From the NCBI GenBank assembly GCA_021776095.1, contig JAJFGO010000015.1, positions 1 to 64,000 of the forward strand: a stretch of DNA of 64,000 nt. Reading direction: 5' to 3'. Origin of the DNA: Kiloniellaceae bacterium (GTDB lineage Bacteria > Pseudomonadota > Alphaproteobacteria > Kiloniellales > J153). Below, piece by piece: positions 54,274-62,320 of this stretch. The notes below the pieces were generated by a model. That model was not told the origin of the DNA, made no database searches, and saw only the letters and a list, made by a program, of their open reading frames with translations. How positions within the stretch are numbered: position 1 is the first letter of the stretch; each line of letters starts with the position of its first letter. The position numbers and the translations under genes are program-made.

Positions 54274-54342
54274 TGCCGCTAGGGTACTCTGATGACAGGC
54301 TAAAGGTCGCGGCACAGCCTGCGTGGCGTTTAGGAGGGTATT

Positions 54343-55212
54343 ATGACCATAGCAACCGTTCTGGCCATTCTCGACGGCACGGATTCGAGCGCCGCGGCGC
54401 TGGACGCCGGGCTGCGCCTGGGCCGCAGCTTTGCCGCGCGGGTCGACGTCTTACATGTCGAACCGGATGTGGCGACCTCGGTCCCGATCGTCGGCGAAGG
54501 CATGTCGGGCGCCGCGGTCGAACAAATCCTGCAGAGCCTTCAAGCCGAGGCCGAGGCGCGCGCCAAGACGGCGCGCGAACTCTTCGATGGGCGCTGCGCG
54601 CAAAACAAGCTGTCGCCGGTTGCACCGGATAGCGATATCGCTCCGGGCACATTCAGCGTCTCCTACCGCCACGTGGTCGGCCGGGAGCATGAGGAGGTGG
54701 TGCGGCACGGGCGCTTGAGCGACGTCATCGTGCTGGCCCGCGCGGCGACCGACAACGATGCCGAGGGCTCGGCCGACTTCGATGCCGCCTTGTTCGATAG
54801 CGGCCGGCCGGTGTTACTGGTTCCAGCCGCTCCGCTCACCGCGCTCGGCGAGACCGTGGCCGTGGCCTGGAACCGCTCGCGCGAGGCGGCGCGGGCGATC
54901 GCCTGTGCCTTGCCGGTCTTGATGAAGGCCAAGAAGGTCTTGGTGCTCAGCGCCCGCGAGTCGGACGACGACCCCGAACCCAGTGAGTTGGTGCGCTATC
55001 TGGCCGGCCACGGGATCGAGGCCAAGAGCTGGGCCTTCACGCCCGGCCCCGGATCGACCGGCGACGCCCTACTGCAGGAGGCGCGCAAGGCCGGCGCCGA
55101 CATGCTGGTCATGGGCGCCTACGGGCACAGCCGGCTGCGCGAACTGGTGCTCGGCGGTGCGACCCGGGGCGTACTGAGTCACGGTGCGATCCCGGTGATG
55201 CTCGTTCACTAG
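54343..55212 (+). CDS. Tandem-domain universal stress protein, copy B1
   Basis: 289 residues, equal in length to copy A1; two Usp-like domains, second ending MGAYGHSRLRELVLGGATRGVL. Ribosome site AGGAGGG before ATG 54343. FNR-type box upstream. Followed by the extra small ORF 55251-55556 and then the conserved hypothetical, which suggests one operon Usp-ORF-hypothetical-SDR-Prx. Confidence 0.88.
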   Translation: MTIATVLAILDGTDSSAAALDAGLRLGRSFAARVDVLHVEPDVATSVPIVGEGMSGAAVEQILQSLQAEAEARAKTARELFDGRCAQNKLSPVAPDSDIAPGTFSVSYRHVVGREHEEVVRHGRLSDVIVLARAATDNDAEGSADFDAALFDSGRPVLLVPAAPLTALGETVAVAWNRSREAARAIACALPVLMKAKKVLVLSARESDDDPEPSELVRYLAGHGIEAKSWAFTPGPGSTGDALLQEARKAGADMLVMGAYGHSRLRELVLGGATRGVLSHGAIPVMLVH

Positions 55213-55250
55213 GGTATCCCACCCTAGGTTGTTATTCGGAAGGCGCCCTC

Positions 55251-55556
55251 ATGTTGACCGTAGATGACTGCATAGCCCTGAGCGATCTAACCCAGGAGGA
55301 GGTCGACGCGATTTCCGAGCACGAGCATATTCCGGAAATCGTCGCGGCGGAGTATGGTAATTATCTGATCCATACGCCCGACGGGGTGCCGGCGATCAAG
55401 CGTATCATTCTGGACGATATCGAGGCGTCCCGCGCCGCCGGCAATATTCAACACACGCTGGCCCTGCGCGCCGTCCTGCATCACTTCGTCACCACCCATA
55501 CCAGACCGGAAGACATCCTTTGGCGCGGAGATCGAAATAAAAGAGGATCCAGATGA
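55251..55556 (+). CDS. Small conserved-looking hypothetical protein, block B only
   Basis: 101-residue acidic, probably helical protein (LTVDDCIALSDLTQEEVDAISEHEHIPEIVAAEYG ... IQHTLALRAVLHHFVTTHTRPE). No family that I can name with confidence. Its stop overlaps the start of the next gene (ATGA, 4 nt), so translation is coupled. The equivalent place in block A has only 40 bp and no trace of it, meaning clean loss in A or gain in B. Confidence 0.7.
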   Translation: MLTVDDCIALSDLTQEEVDAISEHEHIPEIVAAEYGNYLIHTPDGVPAIKRIILDDIEASRAAGNIQHTLALRAVLHHFVTTHTRPEDILWRGDRNKRGSR

Positions 55557-55927
55557 CGCTTAGCAGAATTCGATTGGAACTAGGTCGCAATCCGGATTTT
55601 CCCGAGGGCAGTTCATTGCATGGCTACGACGTCGTGCTGCCCTTGAACGCCGATGGTCACATCGACGCCGAGGAATGGCGCCATGCGAAGAGCCGCTGTG
55701 CTGTGCGGCGTTTCTGGGAGGGCGAGCCGGACGAGCGCGGCCATCTGGTGCACCGGCGCGGTGGAACCTGGGCCTTTCATTATGACGTTCGGGGCGATCC
55801 GGAAGAAGACGAGCCGGGCTGGAAGTTCGACACCCATGTCTTCCAGACCGGCGAATACGTCTCCCTGCGCGAGCAGGACGGCGAGCTGCGAACCTTCCGC
55901 GTGGTTTCGGTCCGGCCCGCCCCTTAA
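55553..55927 (+). CDS. Conserved hypothetical protein, copy B
   Basis: 124 residues; counterpart of 6467-6838 with the shared motifs DFPEGSS, LNADGHIDAEEWRH, RRGGTWAFHYDVRGD, DEPGWKFDTHVF. ATG overlaps the TGA of the upstream small ORF. The bases just before its start (AAGAGGATCCAG) match copy A (AAGAGGATAGGT), so the ribosome site was kept across the indel. Function unknown. Confidence 0.75.
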   Translation: MTLSRIRLELGRNPDFPEGSSLHGYDVVLPLNADGHIDAEEWRHAKSRCAVRRFWEGEPDERGHLVHRRGGTWAFHYDVRGDPEEDEPGWKFDTHVFQTGEYVSLREQDGELRTFRVVSVRPAP

Positions 55928-56021
55928 GACGCGTTTTCGGCACCGATCTTCCCCAAATCCGCGAAGACCGGCGCCGCATGTCGGGCGTTGTACAGCCGCC
56001 GGTGCGGAGTACAATCGCGCC

Positions 56022-56762
56022 ATGAGCCAATCTCGCAAGACAGTCGTCCTAACCGGTGCCAGTCGGGGCATAGGGCACGCCACGGTCAAGCGTTTCAGCG
56101 ACGAGGGCTGGCGGGTCCTAACCTGTTCGCGCGAATCCATACCGGCGGAATGCAAGCGAGACCCGAATTGGACCGACCACATAACCGTCGATCTGGCGCA
56201 GCCCGAAAGCGTTGCCGATTTCGTCGCCCAAGCGAACGACGCCCTAGGCGAAGCGCCCGTGCATGCGCTGGTCAACAATGCCGCCCTATCGCCCAAGACC
56301 GTCTTCAAGGAACGCCTGGGTTGTCTGAATGGCGATCTGGGAACTTGGCGAGAAGTCTTCGAGTTGAATTTATTCACGCCGCTCGCCCTGGGCCGTGGGT
56401 TTGCCGCCGCGCTGCGCCGCGGCCAAGGCTGCGTGGTCAACATCACCTCGATCGCGGGGCATCAGGCCCATCCCTTCGCCGGTTCCGCGTATTCGACCTC
56501 CAAGGCGGCGCTCTCCGCTCTAACCCGCGAAATGGCGGTCGAATTCGCAGAAATCGGCGTGCGGGTCAACGCGGTGGCCCCGGGTGAGATCGAGACCGAG
56601 ATGATCGGGGAGGAATACGAGGCCCTGATCCCACGTATTCCCATGCACCGCTTGGGTAAGCCGGAGGAGGTCGCCTCGGCGGTTTTTCAACTTTGCGCTG
56701 CGGATTTCGGCTATGTTACCGGGACCGAAATCTTCGTCACCGGCGGGCAGCATCTGTACTAA
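56022..56762 (+). CDS. SDR-family oxidoreductase, copy B
   Basis: 246 residues like copy A: TGASRGIGHATVKRF, LVNNAALSPKTVFKERLGCLNGDL (nearly unchanged), NITSIAGHQAHPFAGSAYSTSKAAL with the catalytic Ser/Tyr/Lys, VTGTEIFVTGGQHLY C-terminus. The ORF-track start at 55653 overlaps the previous gene in another frame; ATG 56022 is correct by comparison with copy A. Substrate unknown. Confidence 0.88.
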   Translation: MSQSRKTVVLTGASRGIGHATVKRFSDEGWRVLTCSRESIPAECKRDPNWTDHITVDLAQPESVADFVAQANDALGEAPVHALVNNAALSPKTVFKERLGCLNGDLGTWREVFELNLFTPLALGRGFAAALRRGQGCVVNITSIAGHQAHPFAGSAYSTSKAALSALTREMAVEFAEIGVRVNAVAPGEIETEMIGEEYEALIPRIPMHRLGKPEEVASAVFQLCAADFGYVTGTEIFVTGGQHLY

Positions 56763-56955
56763 CGGGTAATCTGCGGGCTGCGCGTCGTCACGGACGAAGA
56801 TGTGACGCCGGTCACTGCGGCCTCGAGCGAGACCCTTTATGAAGCGGCCAGACTCGCTGACAGCGCACTGGCCGCCCGGCGAGTCCCCTAGACCTAGACC
56901 GATGGAGCAGGGGGTCGCGGCCGATCAGTCTGATAGCAAACCAGAGGAGGACATT

Positions 56956-57618
56956 ATGAGCCTACGCATTGGCGATATCGCACCTGATTTTAAAGCCGAT
57001 ACGACCGAAGGCCCAATTCAGTTTCACGACTGGATCGGCGATTCCTGGTGCATTCTGTTTTCGCACCCGAAAGACTTCACGCCGGTCTGCACGACCGAAC
57101 TGGGGGCTGTGGGCGGCCTCAAGTCCGCTTTCGAAGCCCGCAACTGTAAGGTCATCGGGCTCAGCGTTGACCCGGTCGAAGATCACGCGCGCTGGGCGCA
57201 TGACATCGAAGAGGTAACCGGTAATACCGTGAACTATCCCCTGATCGGCGATTCGGATCTGAACGTGGCCAAGCTTTACGGCATGCTGCCGGCCTCCGCC
57301 GGCGATAGCTCGCAAGGTCGTACGCCGGCCGACAACCAGACGGTGCGCACCGTTATGATCATTGGCCCCGACAAGGCGATCAAGGCGCTGGTCGCCTATC
57401 CCATGACGACGGGACGAAACTTCGATGAGATCCTGCGGGTCCTGGATTCCCTGCAGCTCTTTATCAAACATACGGTCGCGACGCCGGTTAACTGGCGCCC
57501 AGGGGACGATGTCATCATCCCGCCGACGGTGAGCGACGAGGTGGCCAAGGACAAGTTCCCCAAGGGCTGGAAGACCCTGAAGCCCTATCTGAGGGTAACC
57601 CCCGATCCCAGCGCCTGA
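56956..57618 (+). CDS. 1-Cys peroxiredoxin (Prx6-like), copy B
   Basis: 220 residues; peroxidatic Cys in HPKDFTPVCTTELG and Prx6-type C-terminal domain (TPVNWRPGDDVIIPP...KGWKTLKPYLRVTPDPSA) identical in motif to copy A. ATG 56956 behind AGAGGAGGAC; the ORF-track start 117 nt upstream has no support. Ends in a strong rho-independent terminator at 57653-57681. Confidence 0.93.
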   Translation: MSLRIGDIAPDFKADTTEGPIQFHDWIGDSWCILFSHPKDFTPVCTTELGAVGGLKSAFEARNCKVIGLSVDPVEDHARWAHDIEEVTGNTVNYPLIGDSDLNVAKLYGMLPASAGDSSQGRTPADNQTVRTVMIIGPDKAIKALVAYPMTTGRNFDEILRVLDSLQLFIKHTVATPVNWRPGDDVIIPPTVSDEVAKDKFPKGWKTLKPYLRVTPDPSA

Positions 57619-57652
57619 TCCGCCGGCGCGGCATCGAGAGCGCAACGGCCAA

Positions 57653-57681
57653 GGGGCCCGTCTTGGCGGGCCCCTTTTTTT
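57653..57681 (+). terminator. Rho-independent terminator after peroxiredoxin B
   Basis: GGGGCCCG-TCTTGG-CGGGCCCC followed by seven T. Lies 34 bp after the peroxiredoxin stop and 23 bp before the convergent PadR-like stop. No such structure is visible at the corresponding 49-bp gap in block A. Confidence 0.93.
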
Positions 57682-57704
57682 GCGCGATTTGCTGCTTGGG
57701 TGGC

Positions 57705-58250
57705 CTAGCCCATCTTGGCGCGCAGGCCCTCGAACCAGGCGACGCTTTCCTGGGTTTGCACGATCTCGTGATCGAGCCAGTCGTTGAGGTAGCCCGCCGT
57801 GCTGGCGTGATGGGCGCGCAGGCCGCTTAAGCGGACCAGCTGGCGCTGAAACATCTCGGCGATCATCTCGACCTGAAGGTCGCGGTCCTGCGGCTCCAGC
57901 AAGTGCAGGAACCGCATCTTCAGGGTGATGATCAGCTTGTTGATCTCGCTGACCCCAGGCCGGACGTTGGATTTCAGGAGGTGCGCCAATTCGGCCTGTC
58001 CGGCCTCGGTGATGCACAAGGTCTCGTGGGCGTCGTCACCGTCGATCTCGGCGACCGGCGCGACCAGGCCCTCGACCTTGAGAAGCTCGATCGGCGGCGC
58101 AACCAAATCCAGGGATGGGCCGACCACATGGGTCGTGAAGTGCCGGACCTCGGAGGCTAATTCGGCATAGGTGGTCTCGCGGGTGGCCAGAATGCCAAGC
58201 GCCAGGAGCCGGACGGCTTCGCGCGGGACGAGTGTATGATCGCGATACAT
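57705..58250 (-). CDS. PadR/MarR-like winged-helix regulator, copy B
   Basis: 181 residues; counterpart of 8378-8914. Winged-helix-like part (VRLLALGILATRETTYAELASEVRHF..IELLKVEGLVAP..LCITEAGQAELAHLL) and helical C-terminal half (IITLKMRFLHLLEPQDRDLQVEMIAEMF) are conserved. Downstream of hemA B, 120 bp apart, same strand. Function inferred only from fold-like motifs and position. Confidence 0.65.
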   Translation of the reverse strand: MYRDHTLVPREAVRLLALGILATRETTYAELASEVRHFTTHVVGPSLDLVAPPIELLKVEGLVAPVAEIDGDDAHETLCITEAGQAELAHLLKSNVRPGVSEINKLIITLKMRFLHLLEPQDRDLQVEMIAEMFQRQLVRLSGLRAHHASTAGYLNDWLDHEIVQTQESVAWFEGLRAKMG

Positions 58251-58370
58251 GGCGGCGGAGCTTAAGACCCAAGGGTTAACAGGTTACCCCATCAACTTAG
58301 GGCCGCTCCGGCCGCTTGTCCAGGTGGCGGGCCACTAGGGCCCGTGCCGCAACTGTGACGTTTATGGCTA

Positions 58371-59582
58371 CTAGGCCGCCCGTTTCAGGCGCAACTCGCT
58401 CCAGATCTCGCTCAAGGCCGTGACCAATTGATCGAGCTGCGCGTCGCTGTGGACCGGCGAGGGGGTTAGGCGCAGCCGTTCGGTCCCGCGTGAAACCGTC
58501 GGATAATTGATCGGCTGGACATAGATTCCATAACGCTCGAGCAAGATGTCCGTGACCTGGCGGCACAGCACCGGGTCGCCCACCAGGACCGGGACGATGT
58601 GACTGTCCGATGGCATGACCGGCAGGCCGGCGGCCAGCAGGCGAGCCTTGGTCTCGGCCGCGCGGGCCTGGTGTTGTTCGCGCTCGGCGTTGCTTTGCTT
58701 TAGGTGACGCACGCTGACTAAGGCGCCGGCCGCCAGGGCGGGGGCCAGGGCCGTGGTGAAGATGAATGCCGAGGAAAGGCTGCGCACGAAATCGGTCAAG
58801 GCCGCGGAGGCCGCGATGTAACCGCCCATGACGCCGAAGGCCTTGCCCAGGGTGCCCTCGATGACGGTCAGCCGGTGCGCGACCCCGTCGCGATCGGAGA
58901 TGCCGCCGCCGCGTTGGCCGTAGAGGCCTACCGCGTGGACTTCGTCCAGGTAGGTCATGGCGCCATACTGGTCCGCCACATCGCACAGCTCGGCGATCGG
59001 CGAAATGTCGCCGTCCATGGAATAGACCGATTCGAAGGCGACGATCTTGGGCCGCGCCGGATCGACCTGGGCTAGCTTTTGCGCCAGATCCGCCGGGTCG
59101 TTGTGCTTGAAGATCTGCTTCTCGGCCCGGCTGTGGCGGATGCCTTCGATCATCGAGGCATGGTTCATCTCGTCCGAGAGGACGATGCATTCCGGCAACT
59201 TGGCGGCCAAGGTGGCCAGGGACGCCATGTTGGAGACATAGCCCGAGGTGAAAAGCAGGGCCGATTCCTTGCCGTGCAGGTCGGCCAGCTCGCGCTCCAA
59301 CAGCACGTGGTAATGGTTCGTGCCGGAAATATTGCGGGTGCCGCCGGCGCCGGCGCCGCAGCGGTCCAACGCCGTGTGCATGGCGCCCAGAACTTCCGGG
59401 TGCTGGCCCATGCCGAGGTAGTCGTTGCCGCACCAGACAGTGACGTCCTCGGTGCCCGAGTCGCCATAGCGGGTCGCGCTGGGGAAGGCACCCGCGCGGC
59501 GCTCCAGCTCCGCGAAAATGCGGTAGCGCCCTTCGTCTTTCAGGTTCTGAAGGGTAGCAGAAAAAAAGCGGTCATAATCCAT
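58371..59582 (-). CDS. hemA: 5-aminolevulinate synthase, copy B
   Basis: 403 residues, same length as copy [15 protein letters not shown] with the PLP Lys, [25 protein letters not shown] retained. ATG 59582 ([14 protein letters not shown]). FNR-type box 70 nt upstream. Two ALAS isozymes in one genome are known in some photosynthetic alphaproteobacteria (hemA/hemT), but those are not in duplicated collinear blocks. Confidence 0.95.
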   Translation of the reverse strand: MDYDRFFSATLQNLKDEGRYRIFAELERRAGAFPSATRYGDSGTEDVTVWCGNDYLGMGQHPEVLGAMHTALDRCGAGAGGTRNISGTNHYHVLLERELADLHGKESALLFTSGYVSNMASLATLAAKLPECIVLSDEMNHASMIEGIRHSRAEKQIFKHNDPADLAQKLAQVDPARPKIVAFESVYSMDGDISPIAELCDVADQYGAMTYLDEVHAVGLYGQRGGGISDRDGVAHRLTVIEGTLGKAFGVMGGYIAASAALTDFVRSLSSAFIFTTALAPALAAGALVSVRHLKQSNAEREQHQARAAETKARLLAAGLPVMPSDSHIVPVLVGDPVLCRQVTDILLERYGIYVQPINYPTVSRGTERLRLTPSPVHSDAQLDQLVTALSEIWSELRLKRAA

Positions 59583-59652
59583 GGTTGTACCGAGTCGTAG
59601 CCATTCGAGGTTAACAATCTTACCAAATTAACGGGTTTGGCGCCCCCCTGAC

Positions 59653-59666
59653 TTGATATGTATCAG
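59653..59666 (-). promoter_or_regulatory. FNR/FixK-type box upstream of hemA (B)
   Basis: Minus strand CTGATACATATCAA (plus TTGATATGTATCAG), one mismatch to TTGAT-N4-ATCAA, exactly 70 nt before the hemA ATG as in copy A. The spacer differs from copy A while both half sites are identical. Confidence 0.7.
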
Positions 59667-59702
59667 GTCCGATTGGCCGGCCCGGAGGCTCTGTCGCGGC
59701 CT

Positions 59703-61094
59703 TCAGGCAACCGCCGTCAGACCCTCCGCCCGAACCCAATCGGTGGTTTCGTCCAAGGCCTTCTCGAACCGCGAGATCATGTCCCGGATCTGGGCCTCGG
59801 TGATAATCAACGGTGGGCAGAAGGCGATCGAATCCGCCAAGGGCCGGATAATCAGCCCGTGCTCTTGGGCTTGGGCGCCCAAATAGGCGCCGACTTTGCC
59901 CGCGGGATCGAAAGGTTCTTTGGTGGCCTTGTCGGCGACCAGTTCCACCGCCGCCATGAGACCGACGCCGCGCACCTCGCCGACCAAGGGATGGTCGGCA
60001 AACCGGCGCAGGCCGTCCTGTAACGCCGGGGCGACCGCGCGGGTATGACCGACGATATCGCGTTCCTCGTAGATCTTCAGGGTCTCGACCGCCACCGCCG
60101 CCGAGACCGGATGGCCGCTGTAGGTAAAGCCGTGGCCGAAGGTGCCGATCTTGGCGGAGTTTTCGGCGATACCCTGATAGATATCCTCCGACACCATGAC
60201 GCCGGAGATTGGCAGGTAGGCCGAACTCAAGGCCTTGGCGACGGTAATGATGTCCGGCTTGATGCCAAAGGTCTGGCTGCCGAACATGTTGCCGGTCCGC
60301 CCGAAGCCGCAGATCACTTCGTCGGCGATGACCAGAATATCGTACTTCTTGAGCACCTTTTGGATCTTTTCCCAATAAGTGGCGGGTGGCACGATTACGC
60401 CGCCCGCGGCCATGACGGGCTCACCGATGAAAGCGGCCACCGTATCCGGACCTTCGTTTTGAATGAAGGCATCCAATTCGGCCGCCATGCGGGTCGCGAA
60501 GTCCTCCTCGCTCTCGCCCTCGTGCCCGAAGCGATAGTGATGCGGGCAGGGCGCATGAAGGATGTTTGCGATGGGCAGATCGAAATCGCGGTGATTGTTG
60601 GGCAGCCCAGTCAGGCTCGCACTGGCCACCGTCACGCCGTGATAGCCCTTGACCCGGCTAATGATCTTTTTCTTCTCCGGCCGGCCTAGGGCGTTGTTGT
60701 AGTACCAGACCATCTTGATGATGGAATCGTTCGCCTCCGATCCGGAATTGGCGAAGAACACTTTGGACATCTTGACCGGCGCGATCTCCAGCAACTTTTC
60801 CGCCAGTTCGACCGGGGGCAATCCGCCCTTCTGGGCGAATGTGTGATAATACGGCAGCTTGCGCATTTGGTTTGTGGCGGCCTGAACCAGGCGTTCCTCG
60901 CCGAAACCGAGCGAGGCACACCACAGGCCGGCCAGACCCTCGATATATTCCTTACCCGCGGTGTCGTAGACGTGGATGCCCTTGCCCTCTGTAAGGATAA
61001 GCGGCCCGTCGCGTTCCAGCGCGCGCGCGTTGGTATAGCTGTGCAGGTGGCTCGCGATATCGCGCGCTTCGGGCGAGTTGGGGCGGATCGTCAT
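59703..61094 (-). CDS. Class III (omega-amino acid type) aminotransferase, copy B
   Basis: 463 residues as in copy A; FFANSGSEANDSIIKMVWYYN, KGYHGVTVAS, LVIADEVICGFGRTG and TVAKALSSAYLPISGV (PLP Lys) all intact. ATG 61094 (MTIRPNSPEARD). Divergent from Usp B2. Downstream hemA has its own FNR-type box, so the two need not be co-transcribed. Confidence 0.88.
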   Translation of the reverse strand: MTIRPNSPEARDIASHLHSYTNARALERDGPLILTEGKGIHVYDTAGKEYIEGLAGLWCASLGFGEERLVQAATNQMRKLPYYHTFAQKGGLPPVELAEKLLEIAPVKMSKVFFANSGSEANDSIIKMVWYYNNALGRPEKKKIISRVKGYHGVTVASASLTGLPNNHRDFDLPIANILHAPCPHHYRFGHEGESEEDFATRMAAELDAFIQNEGPDTVAAFIGEPVMAAGGVIVPPATYWEKIQKVLKKYDILVIADEVICGFGRTGNMFGSQTFGIKPDIITVAKALSSAYLPISGVMVSEDIYQGIAENSAKIGTFGHGFTYSGHPVSAAVAVETLKIYEERDIVGHTRAVAPALQDGLRRFADHPLVGEVRGVGLMAAVELVADKATKEPFDPAGKVGAYLGAQAQEHGLIIRPLADSIAFCPPLIITEAQIRDMISRFEKALDETTDWVRAEGLTAVA

Positions 61095-61228
61095 GACTGG
61101 GCTCCAGATAGTGCTGGTTTTTTGGGCGGGTTCAGCCTCACCTTACTCTCCCAAATGATCCGGGGCCAAGTGGCATCGCGAAACCTTGCGATTCCTGGTG
61201 TTTTTGCTTCTCTTCTGCGGGCGCTTGC

Positions 61229-61242
61229 TTGACCCAGGTCAA
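61229..61242 (+). promoter_or_regulatory. FNR/FixK-type box upstream of Usp B2
   Basis: TTGACCCAGGTCAA, 85 nt before the Usp ATG and 134 nt from the divergent aminotransferase start. Same sequence as the box at 54260. Confidence 0.77.
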
Positions 61243-61327
61243 TGTGACGGCCGGCCAGCGGTGTCACCAATAACAGGAGGAAATTACTCCCACCGGTGCG
61301 CCGCACCGGCATTTTGGAGGTTAACGC

Positions 61328-62164
61328 ATGACCTATAAGAACCTGCTGATTCACCTCGACGACCGTGCGTCCTGCAAGAGCCGGACCGCCGCCGCGATCG
61401 CGCTGGCGCGGTCTCACTCGGCGCACCTGACGGGGCTCTTTGTGGCGGTTGACCCGATCCTGCCCGGCAGCCTCCGCGCCGAGGTCCCGCCAGAGTATTT
61501 GAGCATGCTGGGCGAGCAGCAGGAAGAGGCCATAGAAGCCGGCCGGAAGGCCTTCAACGATATGGTCCGTGCCGCCGATGTGAACACTGAATTCCGCTCG
61601 GTCCGGGTCTCGTCGAGCTCGATCGCGGACGCGGTCGCCTTGCATGCGCGCTATGCCGATCTGGTTCTCTTGGGTCAGCCGGAGAGCGACGTGCGCGGCG
61701 AGTACGAGGCCGGAACCGCCGAGGACGTTATCATGTCGTCCGGCCGTCCGGGCCTGGTGGTGCCATACATCGGCGCCGGCAAGACCATAGGGCGGCGCCC
61801 CATGGTGGCCTGGAACGGTGGGCGCGAGGCCGCGCGCGCAATCAACGACGCCATGCCGATTCTGGAGAACGCCGAGCGGGTCAGCGTGATCGTGGTGAAT
61901 CCGGCATCGGGCGACCACGGTGAGGAACCGGGCGCCGACATCGCCCTGCATTTGGCGCGCCACGGCATAAAGGTCGAAGCACACCATCTGGAAATCCGGG
62001 ACATGAGCGCGGCCGACGCAATTCTGTCTCGTATTGCCGATCAGGATATCGACGTCCTTGTCATGGGGGCTTACGGCCATTCGAGAGTACGCGAATGGGT
62101 TCTGGGCGGTGTCACCCGGCAGATCCTGGCGCAGATGACCGTGCCGGTGCTGATGTCGCACTAG
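61328..62164 (+). CDS. Tandem-domain universal stress protein, copy B2
   Basis: 278 residues; counterpart of 11850-12677 (three residues longer in the middle). MTYKNLLIHLDDRASC start, VAWNGGREAARAINDAMPIL in the second domain, and MGAYGHSRVREWVLGGVTRQIL at the end. The upstream leader (TAACAGGAGG, then a GGTGCGCCGCACC hairpin near 61295) differs from copy A. Low-oxygen induction inferred from the FNR-type box. Confidence 0.87.
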   Translation: MTYKNLLIHLDDRASCKSRTAAAIALARSHSAHLTGLFVAVDPILPGSLRAEVPPEYLSMLGEQQEEAIEAGRKAFNDMVRAADVNTEFRSVRVSSSSIADAVALHARYADLVLLGQPESDVRGEYEAGTAEDVIMSSGRPGLVVPYIGAGKTIGRRPMVAWNGGREAARAINDAMPILENAERVSVIVVNPASGDHGEEPGADIALHLARHGIKVEAHHLEIRDMSAADAILSRIADQDIDVLVMGAYGHSRVREWVLGGVTRQILAQMTVPVLMSH

Positions 62165-62320
62165 TGCATGTGTTGATGTCGCGGTAAGGGCCCGGAATCT
62201 CGGCGTTCCAGGCTGCCGTTAGCCTCGACTCCGCAACTCTCTGGCTTCCATTTGATTCCGGAACGGCCGGGCGCTAGGCTTTGCCCAACGTCAATCGGAT
62301 AGCCATCGGAGTTGCCCATC

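Noticed and set aside
58297-59433. 378-aa minus-strand ORF overlapping hemA copy B in another frame
   Set aside because: Arg/Gly/Pro-rich out-of-frame translation of hemA; the true hemA frame is conserved with copy A.
59620-60375. 251-aa minus-strand ORF overlapping the aminotransferase B gene
   Set aside because: Out-of-frame shadow of the class III aminotransferase, whose correct frame keeps all PLP motifs.
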